Below, in pieces: positions 26,994-36,180 of a stretch of 64,000 bases of DNA. How positions within the stretch are numbered: position 1 is the first letter of the stretch; each line of letters begins with the position of its first letter. Source of the stretch: Sandaracinus sp. (GTDB taxonomy: Bacteria > Myxococcota_A > Polyangia > Polyangiales > Houyiibacteriaceae); NCBI GenBank assembly GCA_020633125.1, contig JACKEH010000005.1, forward strand, positions 1 to 64,000, written 5' to 3'. Under the pieces are notes generated by a model that worked only from the letters and a program-made list of their open reading frames with translations, did no database searches and was not told the origin of the DNA. The translations under genes were made by a program, and so were the position numbers.

Positions 26994-28682
26994 TCAGCCG
27001 CGCGCGAGGAGCGCGGCGTCCTCGCGATCCATCCACGCGACCTGATCGATCGGCGTCTGCGCGAAACGCAGCGCCGCGGCGCGTGCTCGGCGGTCGCCGG
27101 AAGCGAGCGCGACGTCGGCGTGACGCACCAAGAGCGCGAGCTCGGCCGCACGTCCGAGCGTGAGCGCGAAGCGTCGCGCGCCGGCCTCGGCTTCGTCGCT
27201 GCCTTGCTTCGAGGCCGCGTCCACCCACTTCGCCGCCGCCGCCATCGCGTGCCGCGCACGTTGTCCCGCTTCGGCGAGCGCCGGGTCCTTCACGTCGGTC
27301 CACTTCTTCGCCGCCGCGAGCAGCTCCTGCAGCCCGCCTTCGCGTGCGAGCGCCCGCAGCGTGTCGAGCGAGAGCACGTTCGTGGTGCCTTCCCAGATCG
27401 AGAGCACCTGGGCGTCGCGGTAGAGCGTCGGAATGCCGGTGTCCTCGACGTAACCCGCGCCGCCGAAGGCCTCGAGCACCTCGGACATCACCGCCACGAC
27501 CTGACGACCGGTGGTGAGCTTCGCGATCGGCGTCAGCAGTCGCAGCAACGCCGCCTCGTCCTCGCTCAGCTCGCCGTGCTCTTCCTTGCCGAGCAGCTCG
27601 ACGATCTGGAACGTGAGCTGGAACGCGCCTTCGAGCTCGGCCTGCAGACCCGCGAGCGTGTCGGCGTGAAGCGGCTTGTCGACGAGGTGCGCGCCGAACG
27701 CGAAACGACGCCGGGCGTAGTCCCGCGCGAGCGCGATGCCGCGACGCATCGAGCAGACCGCCGTCACCGCGTTCCACGTGCGCGTGACGTTGAGCATCGG
27801 CGTGATGCCTCGAACGCCACCGACGGTGTCGCCCGTGACGAGCTCGGCGGGCGTGCCTTGCAGCATCAGCTCCGCGGTCGGCAGCTTCTTGGTGCCGAGC
27901 TTCTCCTTCAGGCGGTTGAGCGAGATGTTGCGCAGCCGGCCCTGCTCGTCGCGGCACTCCACGTAGAAGAGCGCGAGCCCGTGACCGCCGGGCGGGTTGC
28001 CTTCGGGGCGGCCGAGCGTGAGGGCCATCTGGCTCGCGGCCGCGCTCGTGAACCACTTGCGACCGTAGAGGCGCCACTGGCCGCTCGTTCCGTCAGCGCC
28101 GTCGTTCACCGCCACCGTCTCGGACAAGCCGACGTCGGACCCGCCCGTCGACTCCGTCATCCACTGACCGCTCGTCCAGAACGTCGCCGGGTCACGCGAG
28201 GTCAGGCGCGGCACCGCGCGATCGATGAGCGTTTGGTTGCCCGAGCGCAGCAGCGTCTTGGCTGCGCCATCCGTCATCGCGAGCGGGCACGCGAAGGTGT
28301 CGCTCGAAGGCGCGTAGAGGTACGCGAGCGCGAACTGATGCACGCGCGCGTAGCGGCCGAAGCGCGGATCGTAGGCCGCGGCGACCACGCCGTGCTTCGC
28401 CGCGATCGGCTCCGCCTTCTTCCACACTTGCGTCAGCTCGATGTGGTCGACGCGCTCGCCCCACGGCGACCAAGGCACGAGCCGCGGCTCTTCGAGACGG
28501 GTCTCTTGCGCGAGCTGCGCGAGCTCCACCGCGATCTCCCCCATCTCCCGCAGCTCCGGCTCGATGGCAGCGAGCACGTCCGGCGGCAGCGCGTGCCGGA
28601 GGTAGCCCTGCAGCATCGCGTCGTCGTCGTATTGGTTCGTGAGGGTGGGCGGCGCTTGGTGGAACGACTTGATCTCGCGCAT
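26994..28682 (-). CDS. Acyl-CoA dehydrogenase, AidB type
   Basis: A 562-residue flavoprotein. AidB-like motifs are GQWMTESTGGSDVG, FGAHLVDKPLHADTL, EAFGGAGYVEDTGIPTLYRD and LSIWEGTTNVLSLD, and the N-terminus (LPPDVLAAIEPELREMGE) matches the AidB helical entry domain. AidB in E. coli is an alkylation-response flavoprotein, while related enzymes oxidise isovaleryl-type acyl-CoAs; the sequence alone does not decide. ATG 28682 is taken because the acyl-CoA dehydrogenase fold begins directly after it. It is divergent from sucA across a 493-base gap. Confidence 0.87.
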   Translation of the reverse strand: MREIKSFHQAPPTLTNQYDDDAMLQGYLRHALPPDVLAAIEPELREMGEIAVELAQLAQETRLEEPRLVPWSPWGERVDHIELTQVWKKAEPIAAKHGVVAAAYDPRFGRYARVHQFALAYLYAPSSDTFACPLAMTDGAAKTLLRSGNQTLIDRAVPRLTSRDPATFWTSGQWMTESTGGSDVGLSETVAVNDGADGTSGQWRLYGRKWFTSAAASQMALTLGRPEGNPPGGHGLALFYVECRDEQGRLRNISLNRLKEKLGTKKLPTAELMLQGTPAELVTGDTVGGVRGITPMLNVTRTWNAVTAVCSMRRGIALARDYARRRFAFGAHLVDKPLHADTLAGLQAELEGAFQLTFQIVELLGKEEHGELSEDEAALLRLLTPIAKLTTGRQVVAVMSEVLEAFGGAGYVEDTGIPTLYRDAQVLSIWEGTTNVLSLDTLRALAREGGLQELLAAAKKWTDVKDPALAEAGQRARHAMAAAAKWVDAASKQGSDEAEAGARRFALTLGRAAELALLVRHADVALASGDRRARAAALRFAQTPIDQVAWMDREDAALLARG

Positions 28683-29175
28683 GGCGGCGAAACCTAACAG
28701 CCTTCGCGCACCCCTGAGAAACCTTCGCGGCCTTGCACGCGGGTCGTGCATCGGCGCCGTGCCGCGCCCCTCGAAGTGGCTGCAGACCCGCCTCGGTCCG
28801 CCCGCCGCCATGCCGTCGGACCGAAAGCCTCGGACTGAGGGGTCCTGCGGGCCCCGGCCAGCCCCGAATCCAGCTCGGGGAAAACCCGCGCCGATGGACC
28901 CCGGAGATCGCCGCGAACCGAGCCGCAGAGCGTGCCCGACCCCGGATCGGGCCCGACCGCTGCTCCCGTCCCGGCCGGCCTCTCGGCCCCCAGCCCCACG
29001 CCACGTTGCGACGCAGGGCGCGATCCCCGTGGGAACCCTCACGATCGAGGGAGTTTTGGCCCGGATCCCAATCGTGTCGGGGATGCCCGACGGGGCCAGT
29101 CCGGACCTGCCCTCCCGGGAACGACCTGCTACCTTCGGCCTCCCCGCAGACCTGCGAGCAAGAGCGAGATCCCGC
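28683..29175. other. 493-base divergent intergenic region
   Basis: No convincing gene here on either strand: the frames that stay open have low-quality, Pro/Arg-rich translations. It must contain the promoters for the acyl-CoA dehydrogenase (minus) and sucA (plus), but I can pick out no clear -10/-35 pair or operator. Confidence 0.6.
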
Positions 29176-32112
29176 ATGCAAGACTTCGGCGTCAACCAAG
29201 GGCTCGTGGAGGAGATGTTCCTCCGCTGGGCCGGCAACCCGTCCTCCGTCGACGAGGCGTGGCGACGCTTCTTCGAGGGCCTCGAGCCCTCCGAGCTGCC
29301 CCAACTGACCTCCGCCGGCACGATCGCGGCCCCCGTCGTCGGCCAGCCCGTCGAGACGAAGGGCAACGGCGCCAACGGCGGCCACGGCTACGCCCAGATC
29401 CCGGCGAGCGCGCCCGTCCCGAAGACCGGCGAGCTCTCGGGGGTCTACAAGCTGCCGCCGACCGCCGAGGACATTCCCTTCATCGAGCGTCGCGGCGAGC
29501 CTCGCACCACGGCCTTCCCGCCCTCGGCCGAGGTCATGACGGCGACCGAGCTGCAGGCGCGTGTCGCCGCGCTCGTGAACGCGTACCGCGTGCGCGGCCA
29601 CCTCTACGCGAACCTCGACCCGCTCGGTCTCTCCGAAGGTCCGGACGCGAGCGAGCTCTTCCTCGAGCGCTACGGCCTCGCGCACGTGCCGCCCGACACC
29701 GTCTTCTCCACCGGCGATCTCGCGGGCCCGCCCGTCGCGACCCTCGGCGAGATCCTCGAGCGCGTCACGGACACCTACACGCGCTCGATCGGCGTCGAGT
29801 TCACGTTCCTCGAGGACCGCGAGGCGCGCACCTGGCTCCAGAACGCGATGGAGTCGACGCAGAACCGCATCTCGCTCTCGCGCGAGGAGCAGCTGCGCAT
29901 CCTGACGAAGCTCACCGACGCGGAGATCTTCGAGCAGTTCCTCCACACGAAGTTCATCGGCGCCAAGCGCTTCTCGGTCGAAGGCGCCGAGAGCGTCATC
30001 CCGATGCTCGACCTGCTGATCGAGCGCTCGGCCGAGCTGGGCGTCGAAGAGGTCGTGCTCGGCATGGCCCACCGCGGTCGTCTCAACGTGATGGTCAACA
30101 TCATGGAGATGAACGTCCGTGAGATCTTCGCGGGCTTCGACGACGACAACCCCGAGCTCCACCTCGGCGGCGGCGACGTGAAGTACCACCTCGGGTACTC
30201 GATCGATCGTCACACGGCGTCCGGCAAGAACGTGCACATGACGCTCACGTTCAACCCGAGCCACCTCGAGTTCGTGAACCCGGTCGTCGAAGGTCGCGCG
30301 CGCGCCAAGCAGGATCGCCGCGGCGACACCAACGACCGCACGAGCGTCCTGCCGCTGCTCATTCACGGCGACGCCGCGTTCATCGGCCAGGGCATCGTCG
30401 CCGAGACGCTGAACCTCGGCGAGCTCACCGCCTACGCGACGGGCGGCACCGTCCACGTCGTCATCAACAACCAGGTCGGCTTCACGACCAACCCCGAAGA
30501 CTCCCGCAGCACGCGCTACTGCACCGACATCACGCGCATGCTCCGCTGCCCCGTCTTCCACGTGAACGGCGAGGATCCGGAGGCCGTCGCGCAGGTCGTG
30601 CAGCTCGCGGCCGAGTACCGCCAGCGCTTCCACCGCGACGTGGTCATCGACCTCTACTGCTACCGCAAGTACGGCCACAACGAGGGCGACGAGCCGCGCT
30701 TCACGCAGCCCGTGATGTACGGCGCGATCGACAAGAAGAAGACCGTCCGCGAGATCTACGTCGACCACCTCGTCGAGACGGGCTCGATCACCCGCGAGGA
30801 CGCCAAGGAGATCGAGACGCGTCGCAACGCCGACCTCGAGCGCGCGCTCGAAGAGTCGCGCACCGGCGACTACGCGCTCGTCCCGGTGTCGATGAAGGGC
30901 CTCTGGGAGAACTACACCGGCGGTCTCGATCGCGAAGCGGCCGACGTGCCGACCGCGGTGCCGATGGAGAAGCTCAAGGAGCTCCTCGATCGCCTCACGA
31001 CGTACCCGGACTGGTTCCAGCCGCACAGCCGTCTGCAGCGCTTCGTGCTCGACAAGCAGCGGCAGGTGCTCGACACGGGCGTCGACGTCGACTGGGGCAC
31101 CGGCGAGAACCTCGCGATGGCCTCGATCCTCGCCGAGGGCACGCACATCCGCCTCACCGGCCAGGACGTGCGCCGCGGCACGTTCAGTCACCGCCACGCG
31201 GTCATCTACGACGTGCGCAACGGCCGCCGCTACACGCGCCTCGGACACGTCGCGGAGAACCAGGGCGGCCTCGAGATCTACGACAGCCCGCTCTCCGAGG
31301 CCGGCGTGCTCGGCTTCGAGTGGGGTTACTCGCTCGACACCCCGGACGCGCTCGTGATGTGGGAGGCGCAGTTCGGCGACTTCGCCAACGGCGCGCAGGT
31401 CATCATCGACCAGTTCATCTCGTCCTCCGAGGACAAGTGGAACCGTCTGAGCGGCCTCGTGATGCTCCTGCCGCACGGCTTCGAAGGCATGGGCCCGGAG
31501 CACAGCTCGGCGCGTCTCGAGCGTTTCCTCAGCCTCGCGGCCGAGGACAACATGCAGGTCGTCAACCTCACGACGCCCGCGCAGATCTTCCACTGTCTCC
31601 GCCGCCAGGTGGTGCGTCCGTGGCGCAAGCCGCTGATCGTGATGACGCCGAAGAGTCTTCTTCGTCATCGTCGCGCGATCTCGACCCTCGAAGACCTCGC
31701 GACCGGCGAGTTCCAGCGCGTGATTCCGGACACCACGCCGGACCTCGACGCCAAGAAGGTCAAGCGCGTGCTCTTCTGCTCGGGCAAGGTCTACTACGAC
31801 CTCCTCGAAGAGCGGGAGAAGCGCGGCATCACCGACATCGCGCTCGTGCGCCTCGAGCAGCTCTACCCGCTGCGCCCCGAGGAGCTCCAGGCGGCGGTCG
31901 AGTCCTTCCCGAAGAAGGCCGAGCTCTGCTGGGTGCAGGAAGAGCCGTGGAACATGGGCGCTTGGTATTACGTGCGCGCGCGTTTCCCGGACATCTTCGG
32001 CAAGCGTGACATTCGCTGCGTCGCGCGCGCCGAGAGCGCGAGCCCCGCGACGGGCTCGAACGCGGCCCACAAGCTCGAACAGAGCCGCCTCCTCGACGAA
32101 GCGCTGGGCTGA
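29176..32112 (+). CDS. sucA: 2-oxoglutarate dehydrogenase E1 component
   Basis: A 978-residue thiamine-diphosphate enzyme that decarboxylates 2-oxoglutarate in the TCA cycle. Family landmarks: LGMAHRGRLNVM, TFNPSHLEFVNPVVEG, LIHGDAAFIGQGIVAETLNL broken across strands, INNQVGFTTNP, DLYCYRKYGHNEGDEPRFTQP, and MLLPHGFEGMGPEHSSARLE with WVQEEPWNMGAW near the end. The N-terminal FGVNQGLVEEMFLRWAGNP is the E2-binding helix seen in full-length E1o, so ATG 29176 fits. No sucB or lpd follows in this window, so E2 and E3 are encoded elsewhere. Confidence 0.96.
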   Translation: MQDFGVNQGLVEEMFLRWAGNPSSVDEAWRRFFEGLEPSELPQLTSAGTIAAPVVGQPVETKGNGANGGHGYAQIPASAPVPKTGELSGVYKLPPTAEDIPFIERRGEPRTTAFPPSAEVMTATELQARVAALVNAYRVRGHLYANLDPLGLSEGPDASELFLERYGLAHVPPDTVFSTGDLAGPPVATLGEILERVTDTYTRSIGVEFTFLEDREARTWLQNAMESTQNRISLSREEQLRILTKLTDAEIFEQFLHTKFIGAKRFSVEGAESVIPMLDLLIERSAELGVEEVVLGMAHRGRLNVMVNIMEMNVREIFAGFDDDNPELHLGGGDVKYHLGYSIDRHTASGKNVHMTLTFNPSHLEFVNPVVEGRARAKQDRRGDTNDRTSVLPLLIHGDAAFIGQGIVAETLNLGELTAYATGGTVHVVINNQVGFTTNPEDSRSTRYCTDITRMLRCPVFHVNGEDPEAVAQVVQLAAEYRQRFHRDVVIDLYCYRKYGHNEGDEPRFTQPVMYGAIDKKKTVREIYVDHLVETGSITREDAKEIETRRNADLERALEESRTGDYALVPVSMKGLWENYTGGLDREAADVPTAVPMEKLKELLDRLTTYPDWFQPHSRLQRFVLDKQRQVLDTGVDVDWGTGENLAMASILAEGTHIRLTGQDVRRGTFSHRHAVIYDVRNGRRYTRLGHVAENQGGLEIYDSPLSEAGVLGFEWGYSLDTPDALVMWEAQFGDFANGAQVIIDQFISSSEDKWNRLSGLVMLLPHGFEGMGPEHSSARLERFLSLAAEDNMQVVNLTTPAQIFHCLRRQVVRPWRKPLIVMTPKSLLRHRRAISTLEDLATGEFQRVIPDTTPDLDAKKVKRVLFCSGKVYYDLLEEREKRGITDIALVRLEQLYPLRPEELQAAVESFPKKAELCWVQEEPWNMGAWYYVRARFPDIFGKRDIRCVARAESASPATGSNAAHKLEQSRLLDEALG

Positions 32113-32128
32113 CCCCTCGCTCGCCGAG

Positions 32129-32163
32129 GAACGAGCCCCGGAGCGATGCTTCGGGGCTCGTTC
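32129..32163 (+). terminator. Terminator hairpin after sucA
   Basis: GAACGAGCCCCG pairs with CGGGGCTCGTTC around an 11-base loop, 17 bases after the sucA stop, followed by a weak T-rich tail (TTCGTTCC). Confidence 0.7.
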
Positions 32164-32241
32164 GTTCCGTCTCGCCACGAAGGTCCTCCGCCGTCGAACC
32201 TCGCGGCGCACGCGTGTAGGGTGCGTCCGCGGAGGAGACCG

Positions 32242-34440
32242 ATGTCGGACGAGCTGCGAGGCGTCGACGAGAACGACCAACCCTACGTGCTTCGGCGCGA
32301 AGGGCGTCGGCTGCTGCTCGAGCACGAGGGCGAGACCAAGGAGCTCGAGCGCCAGACGTTGCGCTACGAGCTCGGCCGCCTGCGCGACGCGCTCCTGGTC
32401 GGCACGACGAAGCTGCCGATTCCGCGTGGCAAAGGCAGCGCGGCCCGCGAGCTGATCGCGAAGGCCGCGTTCGACGTCGCCGAGCCCGCCGGAGAAGAAG
32501 GAGCACTTGCGGCGCGCACCGCGTCCGAGCAGGCGTGGCTCGCCTCGTGGCTCGGGGAGAACGAGGAGCTGCTCGCGTGGGTTCCTACCGCCACCGAGCT
32601 CTCGGTGCCTTCGACGCTCGAAGACGCGTCGTCCGTGGAAGCGCTCCTCGCGATCACGACCGAGCGTGCGGCGCTCGTCGCGTTCGGTCCGCTCGGCGAC
32701 GTTCGGGTCGATGCGCTCGAGGGCGAGGTTTCGGTCGATCGGGGACTCGCGCGGACGACGGTTCGAGTCGGCGATCGGAAGATCGAATCACCACTCGGCC
32801 GGGGCGAGTCGCTCGCCCTCGCCGCGCCTTGGGTCGCCTTGCCACCGGCGTCGCGTGCCCGCGCGGTCGCCACGCACTTTCGCGCGAAGCAGCCCGCCGT
32901 CGCGGCGGCACACCTTCGCCGCGCGGCGCGCCGTGGCGACGTGCTCGCGGAGCTCCTGTTGGTGTGGCTCGGTTACGGGGCGGTGGAAGAGGTCGTGCCG
33001 CGTCTTCCGGGCGAAACCTTCGCCGAGCTGGCCTCGCTCGCCGACGCGTGGGAGGCCACGCCGCAAGAGCGCGGTGCGCTCGTGGACGCGCTCGTGTCCG
33101 AGGTCGAGGCGCAGGCGAACGACGACGCGCGGACGGCCGCGTTGGAGGTGCTCGAGGGCCGACGTCGCGTTCGATCGAAAGACGACGCGCTCGACGACGA
33201 CCTGCGTTGGATGCCGCGCTTCGTCGCGCTCGGCGCGAGCCCACGGGTCCGCGAGCACCTTCGCGCGCACCTCGCGGAGCTGCCGGCTCCGCAGGTCCTC
33301 GAGCTCGTCCCGCAGCTCGGCACCGACGAACGTCCGCCGATGCACGCGCAGCGCGTCGCGCTTCTCGAAGCGATCGACACGCTCACCTCGGAGCCCGAGA
33401 GCCACGACGACGCGCGCCGCGAGCTCTTGCAGCTCTCGCCTTTCGACGCGTCGCGTGCCGCCGTCGCCTTCGAGTCACCGCGCCTTCGAGCACGCGTGGA
33501 GGAGGTGCACGCGCTCTTGGCGGTCGGAGGGCTCGCCCCGCACGAGGGGGGCTTCGTCGCGCCGAGCGTGAAGCAGCTCGAGCGCCCGGTGATCGATCGG
33601 CATCTGCGTCATCCGCTCACGCGCGACCGGAGCGTCGTCGATCGTCTTCAGGCGCTCATCGCAGACGTCGAGGTGCCCGACCTCGCCGCGATTCGCAGCT
33701 TCGCGCGGCGCCTCGACCACACGCCCGCGCTCGACGCCGTCACCGACGCCTGTGTGATGCTCGGCACGAGCGGCGTCGAAGCGTTCGTCTCGCAGGGCGG
33801 CAAGGCCCACGGCCTGCGGGTCTTCGAAGGCAAACCCTCGACGCTCCTCTTCGGCGCCGAGCACCTGCCCGGCGGCGCGCACGCGCTCGACGACGGCGAG
33901 GTGCGGTTCGCGATCGGCGCCGAGATCGCACACCTCGCGTTCGACCACGCGCGCGTCTCCACGAGCGAGGTCTGGGCCGGGGCCTGGCAGACCGGCAAAG
34001 CGACGCTCTCCGTCGCGCTCACGCTGCTCCCGCTCGCCGAGCGCTTCGCGCATTGGGGTGGACGCATCGCCACCGCCTCGGGCATCGGCGAAGCGATCGG
34101 CGGTGTGTTGCCGAAGAAGGCCAAAGCGACCACCGATCACCTCGGCGTCGAACAAGAGCAGCTGCTCGCCGCGCATCAGCTCTTGCAGCTCAGCGCGGAT
34201 CGCGCGGGTGCGGTGCTCGCGGGCGACTTGCGCGCTTCGGTACGTGCGCTCTTCCTCGTCACGACGACGGGGCGCGCCGAGCTCCCGACGGCGATTCGAC
34301 TCGGCCTCGGCGAGCTGCTTCGGCGCCGCGACGCGTCGAACGCCGTCGCCCACCCGATGCTCGCGCTGCGCACCGCGGCGGTGATCGGGTTCTTGGTCGA
34401 CGACGACCACGAAGCGGTCGCCGCCGCGCTCGCGCGTTGA
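32242..34440 (+). CDS. Hypothetical protein with degenerate M48-like C-terminal domain
   Basis: A 732-residue cytoplasmic protein starting at ATG 32242 after GGAGGAG. The N-terminal two thirds are helical and Leu/Ala/Glu-rich (ARELIAKAAFDVA, LAELASLADAWEA), perhaps HEAT/TPR-like. The C-terminal ~200 residues resemble the M48 peptidase fold: RFAIGAEIAHLAFDHAR stands where HExxH would be, and LLQLSADRAGAVLAGD matches the ExxAD..AL segment of that family. The first zinc His is replaced by Ala and the second active-site residue pattern is AEIAH, so proteolysis is unlikely. It may be a pseudo-peptidase or lipid-associated scaffold; function unknown. Confidence 0.7.
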   Translation: MSDELRGVDENDQPYVLRREGRRLLLEHEGETKELERQTLRYELGRLRDALLVGTTKLPIPRGKGSAARELIAKAAFDVAEPAGEEGALAARTASEQAWLASWLGENEELLAWVPTATELSVPSTLEDASSVEALLAITTERAALVAFGPLGDVRVDALEGEVSVDRGLARTTVRVGDRKIESPLGRGESLALAAPWVALPPASRARAVATHFRAKQPAVAAAHLRRAARRGDVLAELLLVWLGYGAVEEVVPRLPGETFAELASLADAWEATPQERGALVDALVSEVEAQANDDARTAALEVLEGRRRVRSKDDALDDDLRWMPRFVALGASPRVREHLRAHLAELPAPQVLELVPQLGTDERPPMHAQRVALLEAIDTLTSEPESHDDARRELLQLSPFDASRAAVAFESPRLRARVEEVHALLAVGGLAPHEGGFVAPSVKQLERPVIDRHLRHPLTRDRSVVDRLQALIADVEVPDLAAIRSFARRLDHTPALDAVTDACVMLGTSGVEAFVSQGGKAHGLRVFEGKPSTLLFGAEHLPGGAHALDDGEVRFAIGAEIAHLAFDHARVSTSEVWAGAWQTGKATLSVALTLLPLAERFAHWGGRIATASGIGEAIGGVLPKKAKATTDHLGVEQEQLLAAHQLLQLSADRAGAVLAGDLRASVRALFLVTTTGRAELPTAIRLGLGELLRRRDASNAVAHPMLALRTAAVIGFLVDDDHEAVAAALAR

Positions 34441-34651
34441 TCGTTCCCGAGGGTCGACGACGATGCGTTGGCGCGTCGACCACCGAGTACCCTCGACGAG
34501 GAGGCGTGGGCCGGGCGTCGACAGCCGAGCGCGCTCGACCATCCGGCGAGAGCGTCACGCGGTCGACGATCGACATGTCGCCGACCTGCGACGCGTCGTG
34601 CGCACGTCGCTTCCGAGAGTCTGGTAGCTTCCGCGACCTCAGGAGGTCTCG

Positions 34652-34990
34652 ATGAAGGTGATGAAGAACGGAAGCCGCGGCGACGACGTGAAGGCGCTGC
34701 AGACGAAGCTCGGCCAGCTCGGCTACGACCTATCCGCCGACGGAATCTTCGGCGATGGAACCGAGAAGGTGGTCCGCAACCTCCAGACGCTCTTCGGCTA
34801 CACCGTCGATGGGCTGGTGGGCGAAGGAACGCTGGGGTTGATCGACGCGCAGGTCGGCTACGGATGGAACGCGAGCGCCCCCGACGCCACCGAGCGTGCG
34901 CTTCGCGCGCAGGGCAAGTCGGCGGAGGCCGATGCCATGAAGGCGCAGCGTGAGGCGGGCGCGGCGGCCGCCGCCGCGAAGAAGGGCTGA
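34652..34990 (+). CDS. Peptidoglycan-binding domain protein
   Basis: A 112-residue protein with one PG_binding_1 domain: GSRGDDVKALQTKLGQLGY, ADGIFGDGTEKVVRNLQ and DGLVGEGTLGLID. The tail is Ala/Lys-rich. There is no signal peptide, so how it reaches the cell wall is unclear. AGGAGGT precedes ATG 34652. Its TGA stop is the first triplet of hairpin-element copy 3. Confidence 0.85.
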   Translation: MKVMKNGSRGDDVKALQTKLGQLGYDLSADGIFGDGTEKVVRNLQTLFGYTVDGLVGEGTLGLIDAQVGYGWNASAPDATERALRAQGKSAEADAMKAQREAGAAAAAAKKG

Positions 34991-35149
34991 GAGCACGCCC
35001 CACTTGCACGGATCCGATTCGTGCAAGTGGGGGCCGTGCTCGGTGGTGGGAGGGGGCCCCAATCCGGCTTTGCCGGTTGGGGGAGGGAGCGCGCCGCTCC
35101 CTCGAAAAGAAGGAAGAGCATGAATCAGTGCAACTGATTCTTGCTCTGA
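34988..35149 (+). repeat. Dispersed multi-hairpin element, copy 3
   Basis: Same order of hairpins as copy 1. Outer stem GAGCACG (34990-34996) with CGTGCTC; inner CACTTGCACG with CGTGCAAGTG (35001-35029); then AATCCGGC ttt GCCGGTT, GAGGGAGCGCGCCGCTCCCTC, and GAGCATGAATCAG with CTGATTCTTGCTC. Ends TGAGAGC (34988-34994) and GCTCTGA (35143-35149). Against copy 1 the outer stem changes on both arms together (gagcgcc/ggcgctc to gagcacg/cgtgctc), which keeps pairing. Its TGA is the stop codon of the peptidoglycan-binding gene. Confidence 0.85.
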
Positions 35150-35158
35150 GCCCCGGCC

Positions 35159-35202
35159 TTCACGACGATGCACGTGGCGTGAACACGTGCATCGTCCGTG
35201 AA
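35159..35202 (+). repeat. Long near-perfect hairpin
   Basis: TTCACGACGATGCACGTG (35159-35176) pairs with CACGTGCATCGTCCGTGAA (35184-35202) with a single bulge and a seven-base loop, and CCCCGG/CCGGGG flanks extend it. It lies directly after hairpin-element copy 3 and before the 26-base tandem repeat. Confidence 0.7.
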
Positions 35203-35237
35203 GGCGTCCAGCCCGGGGCGTCCGCCGAGTGGCGGCG

Positions 35238-35289
35238 CGTGGTCGTCCGACGAGTGGCCGTTGCGTGGTCGTCCGACGAGTGGCCGTTG
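35238..35289 (+). repeat. Two-copy 26-base tandem repeat
   Basis: Two identical units of 26 bases (35238-35263, 35264-35289) beginning CGTGGTCGTCCGACGAG, followed by a third partial unit (CGTGGCC). No spacer, so not a CRISPR. Confidence 0.8.
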
Positions 35290-35389
35290 CGTGGCCCACG
35301 TTCGGGTTTCGACGCGTTCGCAGCACGGGCCCCGCAGGAACGAAACGCGGGCCGTCGGGCTCCGCGGGAAGCTCCGGTGGACGAGGGGC

Positions 35390-35803
35390 TCAGCTCGACG
35401 ACACCGCGATCTTTCGCGCCCCCGGCGCCGCGCGCTTCGGAAGACGAAGTGTGAGCACGCCGTCCGCGGTCTTCGCTTCGATCGCCTCCGCGTCGACGGT
35501 CTCCGGCAAGGTGAAGCTGCGCGTGAAGGAGCCGTAGAAGCGCTCGACGCGGCGGTAGCCTTCCTTGTCGTCTTCGCGGCTCATCTTCCGTTCGCCGCGC
35601 ACGGTCAGCAGGTTCTTCTCGACGTCGACGTGAATCTCCTCGGGCTTCAAGCCCGGAACCTCGACGTCGACGGTGAAGCATTGGTCGTCTTCGTGAATGT
35701 CGACGGCGGGCTTGAAGCTCTCTTCGCGTGCGCTCCGCGTGAAGAGCTGGTCGTGCAGGCGGTTCATCTCGGCAAAGGGATCCCAGCGGCTGATCGTGGT
35801 CAT
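35390..35803 (-). CDS. Hsp20 / alpha-crystallin small heat-shock protein
   Basis: A 137-residue protein with a compact alpha-crystallin domain: PAVDIHEDDQCFTVDVEVPG, LKPEEIHVDVEKNLLTVRGE, YRRVERFYGSFTRSFTLPE and the terminal GVLTLRLPKR, ending with an IAVS tail like the I-x-I/V anchor. It binds unfolding proteins in the cytoplasm. ATG 35803 follows a GGTACGTCC leader without a strong ribosome site, which fits a thermosensing leader. Confidence 0.93.
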   Translation of the reverse strand: MTTISRWDPFAEMNRLHDQLFTRSAREESFKPAVDIHEDDQCFTVDVEVPGLKPEEIHVDVEKNLLTVRGERKMSREDDKEGYRRVERFYGSFTRSFTLPETVDAEAIEAKTADGVLTLRLPKRAAPGARKIAVSSS

Positions 35804-35955
35804 GGACGTACCTCGGCTTTGCACCGAGCCGCACGGCTCGGATTCGTTTTGCGTTCGTGCTCCGGAGCCACCGGATGGCTCCTTTGCAGGCTGCGGATGG
35901 GCGTGCCGTCGTTCACCCGCTCCGGAGCGAGGCCTCCGAACGGCGGCACGGGTCG

Positions 35956-35983
35956 AAGCTAAACACCGACCTCGAAGCGTCAA
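35956..35983 (-). promoter_or_regulatory. Possible hsp20 promoter
   Basis: On the minus strand TTGACG (35983-35978) and TAGCTT (35961-35956) are 16 bases apart. The -35 match is good, the -10 weak. The leader would be about 150 bases. Confidence 0.3.
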
Positions 35984-36180
35984 CCGCGCCTCGGGGGGTG
36001 GAGCCCCCGAGTTGCGAGAGGAACGTCACGGAGTCTCGCCGCTCGCCCTTCGTTCAGCGCGATGCGTCCGAAGCGTCTCGATCGAAGCAGCCGCGAAGCC
36101 GGTCGATCTCGGCGCGTGGTCAATCCGTGAGCTCGTGCCCCAGGCGACCGAGAGGTGAAAGCGGACGGCTTCGCGCTCAG

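Noticed and set aside
28192..32325. 1377-codon open frame antisense to sucA
   Set aside because: sucA is certain from its motifs; the antisense frame has no recognisable domain and is explained by codon bias.
35238..35289. CRISPR-like repeat
   Set aside because: Only two direct copies with no spacer between them.
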